The position numbers and the translations under genes were made by a program. A stretch of 64,000 nt of DNA from Saxidomus purpurata (lineage: Eukaryota > Mollusca > Bivalvia > Venerida > Veneridae), in NCBI GenBank assembly GCA_022818135.1, contig JAFMSR010000001.1, positions 33,391,463 through 33,455,462 on the forward strand, in the 5' to 3' direction. This document shows, in pieces, positions 60,893 to 64,000 of this stretch. Numbering within the stretch: position 1 is the stretch's first letter; the number at the start of each line of letters is the position of its first letter. The notes beneath the pieces were generated by a model, which was not told the DNA's origin, made no database searches, and was given only the letters and a program-made list of their open reading frames with translations.

Positions 60893-63800
60893 ATGGAGCT
60901 GGTTGGTTTTGTTCTACTAAATTTATTCCACCTTACCATATGTGGATTTATTAACGAAGGTATTCTTTTTCATGCTCTTGACACAGAATTGCTCACTATA
61001 TCCTAAATAGTGCCTATAGGTAAAGCAACTGTGTTGTACTCTCTTCATGTTTTGTGCATAATGAATAAATGATATTGATGGTATTTTTTATTATTTTCTT
61101 TTTTGCCTTTTCCTTTTGCGTAGCAATAAAAAAGGACACCGGAACAATAATTGAAATACATATAATTGTTTAAGGTTGATACAATTGACTTCAGATATGT
61201 ATATACATTGTAATGAGATATAAAAGTGATTTCTTTCAAATTGAATATAATTTACTTCATTGAGCGTGCATACTTCTCGCAGTTTTTGCCGTATGTAGAA
61301 AATGTAGAAAATGTGCGTAATCTCATGGTTTCATAGTATTTTACAGTTCTTGTTTTAAATTAATTAAATGTGTGCAACTCTTCGTTTGGAAAGACGGCGT
61401 TGTTGAATGTGTTTCGTTTTAAAACCTGTAGAAATAAATACAAAAATGTGCAGGATTGACACTGTAAACTGCTGGGCATAGAGTATTTGCTTATTACGAT
61501 TTCTGAGAGAATGCAGTTTATTCTGTAGGTTTCATGCAGTATGAAGTTGAACTGGACGTGTTCTCTGGCCGATCCAGTCCTACTTGGATAGTTGGCAGAA
61601 ACAACCCGCTGTATCCTAGGATAGCAGCTCGCCTTAGCAGATCCAGATCAACAAGGTGTGTATTACAGAATATAACTGTAGCCATATGTAGTTAATTAAA
61701 GAAAACGTTCCATATAGCAAGTGAATCAAGTATACGCAAGGTAAAGAACGTATAAGAAGAGAAATAAAGGAATCAAGATACATGTCCAGATAAGAGTATC
61801 AAGGGTAACAAACACAAATAATGACACAACAGCTTTTACCCAAAAGGATTTTTTCCCTCTATTCAAGATTTAAACTAATGCAAAAAATAAAAATAAAGCT
61901 CCAGTCTGCGACGACTGCGTGAATCTATCCTAATATTTCAACAAATTTGGATCTGTCCGCGGATCACGGATTCAAAGTTCACATTTCTCAATGAAAATTG
62001 GTTTAAGAATAACAACCTCACATGTGTCTCTTGATTGTCTTCACTTTATTTCTTACGTGAAGTAACGCGACTGAAAATGCAACTAAACTTCAATCATTTA
62101 CAAGTTTTTTTTTCCACAATTCCGTTCTGGTATATTGTACATGTATTTGAATGTTTTCTTTTTGTTGCGCTTATACAATCTACCAAACACAGACAAAATG
62201 TACTTTAGAGTGGCCATTACTTTCACCAGACTCTACAAGGCCTTGATGAAATATAACTACTGACTTTTTTGTACATATTATATAGACAGATGACCATTTA
62301 CAGGATGTACATCATATCTCTTATTCATTCATCTTTTATTGTACGCGATGTCCTTAAATGTTTATTTTTTGAAGACATTTGTTATTTCACATGATAACAA
62401 TGAACCAATGTTTCAGCTAAAACATTAACTTCATAATGGTCCCAACTATTAATGGCATGGCTTCTTGTCACGGTATGCTCACTATATTTAACTTCTTATA
62501 GAATGGGCGACACGCTTGGATACCGTGGATTTGCAGTGGAAATGAAGAACCCATTGGGACAAAAAATGTTCAAGACAGTAGCAGCTGGCACAAACCCGCG
62601 ACTAGAGTTGCTGCTACTGAACTCATCTCCCTATCCAATCAAACCGTCGGTCAGACGTCACGTGATCGATACCCTGAGAAGATCGGTAAGGTATCGCCGA
62701 AAGTTATTTAGACCCTCGAAAAATGTTTGAAAATAAAACATTCTACATTATCGTGGACCACATGTAGTTTGCATGTTCATGGATCACGCGACAAAACTTA
62801 TTCTTAGGTTGGCGATGTCCAGCAGAATTTAGTGCCATTAAACAGTTTAAATGTGCTTTCAACTATAGCGACTGACTCTCACTTTATTAACATCAGACTC
62901 AAAAACACAGGATATAATGAAAAAAATAGTTTACTAATTAACATAGCTAGATTGTTACTTCGGATAGTAATGTCGTAATCGTCAAGTACGTCACACAGCA
63001 AAAGCCAACAACAGGCTCAACATCTGCTGTAAGGATAGACTGGCCGTAAAAGTAATAATGATGAAACAACTATCGCAACAATCATTTGACGACATCTGAA
63101 ATTCAGTGTATTATTTTTCAATTAATCTTACTTTTATGTACAAACTACATTGTATATGCATTGTGTAAATAGTAATGTATTATACTGTCTTTCGCAATAA
63201 AAGATATGACCTTAAAATTGAAGTTGTTTTCTATTAATCCCGTAAGAAATTTCCATCATTTTTTTTCTGTTAACGCATTTTCAGACTCCGATACTTCCGT
63301 ATGTAAGTCTTCGGCCTAGCTCACCGGCGATGCCTGGGCTACGTGTCCGCAGGTGCCGGCTTCCAAGATTCGATCCAGAAAACTGGAATATACCTCCGAC
63401 AATCAGACGAAACAACTGTTACAATTATGCCACGCAAAGACAGACAAATACATTTGCCCAGCCAGGTTAGTACATGTATATTGAAAAACGTCAGTCAATT
63501 AAATGTGAACCGCTCAACTCATGCAGGTGAAATCTTTATCGGCATTTGTCAGGAAAGTAAGCACAACAGGCAACTTCATGTAGTTTTTATTAAAAACTCA
63601 TATAAATATTCAAGTTCTATTTTCTGATCACGTAACGTCGCTTTGTTGTGCACAGATATTATTCATTTTGTACCTCAAACCCATCATTCAAGCCGTTTTT
63701 ACTTATGTTTTTGTAATATAGACGATTTTGATTTCAAACAGATTTCTCGAGTGGTCAAGTAAACTGTACAACAAGTAATGACATGGCCACATATTATTTT

Positions 63801-64000
63801 CTTTATTCTTTACTGACGACCGATCGTATACACTTGTAGGTCGAGCCTCCGGCCGAGTTTTCTCGAGACCTTTGTCAGCTGGCAATGTTTTGAGCGCTAC
63901 ACTCCGTGATGGCTTAATCCCACTACCCTTCTTCAACCCTAGAATGTTCCCAGGCATATGTTACATTGCCCTGGTTATCTGGCCGGACACCGACTTCCAC
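60893..64000 (+). CDS. Secreted protein with NNCYNYA...FAQPG motif (5 exons seen, 3' end off window)
   Basis: Exons: 60893-60959, 61529-61655, 62502-62685, 63285-63465, 63840->64000. These make 240 codons with consistent phases and GT-AG borders. Exon 1 encodes a signal peptide (MELVGFVLLNLFHLTICG). Exons 2 and 3 encode a region without recognised domains (FSGRSSPTWIVGRNN; PLGQKMFKTVAAGTNPRLEL). Exon 4 carries NWNIPPTIRRNNCYNYATQ (Cys171), then TNTFAQPG. Exon 5 continues GRASGRVFSRPL and reaches VIWPDTDFH, the final His being the last codon of the window. I recall this motif order from bacterial and invertebrate secreted proteins of unknown function. A Cys followed by a distant His would fit a cysteine-hydrolase-like fold (NlpC/P60 or papain type), which is inference only. 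Confidence 0.72.

Noticed and set aside
63703..63957. - strand frame of 84 codons near the right edge
   Set aside because: It overlaps exon 5 of the secreted-protein gene, whose + strand frame joins exon 4 in phase and continues the motif order.

Overview
This is eukaryotic DNA. Coding regions are split by GT-AG introns, intergenic space is AT-rich, and tandem arrays, MITEs, tRNA-derived SINEs and a Ty3/gypsy-type retrotransposon are abundant. The gene families (nose-resistant-to-fluoxetine acyltransferases, B-box/NHL proteins) and the style of interspersed repeats suggest a bivalve mollusc. That assignment rests on memory of such genomes, not on a database search.

Layout. Positions 2-2143 and 13248-15527 are two intronless, closely similar NRF-6-like acyltransferase genes in tandem on the + strand; their 3' flanks are also duplicated. 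Between them lie two arrays of a 59-bp minisatellite (3745-7485 and 9510-11935). From 19755 to 35367 a seven-exon RDH13-like short-chain dehydrogenase runs on the + strand. Its 8.4-kb first intron holds a hAT-type MITE, a large foldback palindrome and a complete 4.8-kb LTR retrotransposon with apparently identical LTRs and a 5-bp target duplication. Its fifth intron holds a 4.2-kb element with long inverted ends and decayed MYND and C2H2 zinc-finger coding sequence. From 55990 down to 37913 a fifteen-exon tyrosyl-DNA phosphodiesterase 1 (TDP1) gene runs on the - strand, convergent with the dehydrogenase. An intronless B-box/NHL gene (47481-48704, +) is nested in one of its introns. From 60893 to the window edge a secreted protein with a conserved NNCYNYA motif begins on the + strand, divergent from TDP1.

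The two spliced gene models were built by hand. In each, exon lengths sum to a multiple of three and every junction phase agrees (RDH13-like 1017 nt, TDP1 2601 nt). TDP1 keeps both catalytic HKN motifs and carries an N-terminal PBZ (poly-ADP-ribose-binding) zinc finger that human TDP1 lacks.

The most striking feature is a roughly 46-copy, 27-bp array (40832-42083). Its repeat unit is the exon 12/intron 12 boundary of TDP1 itself, so the genuine splice donor is followed by dozens of near-copies.
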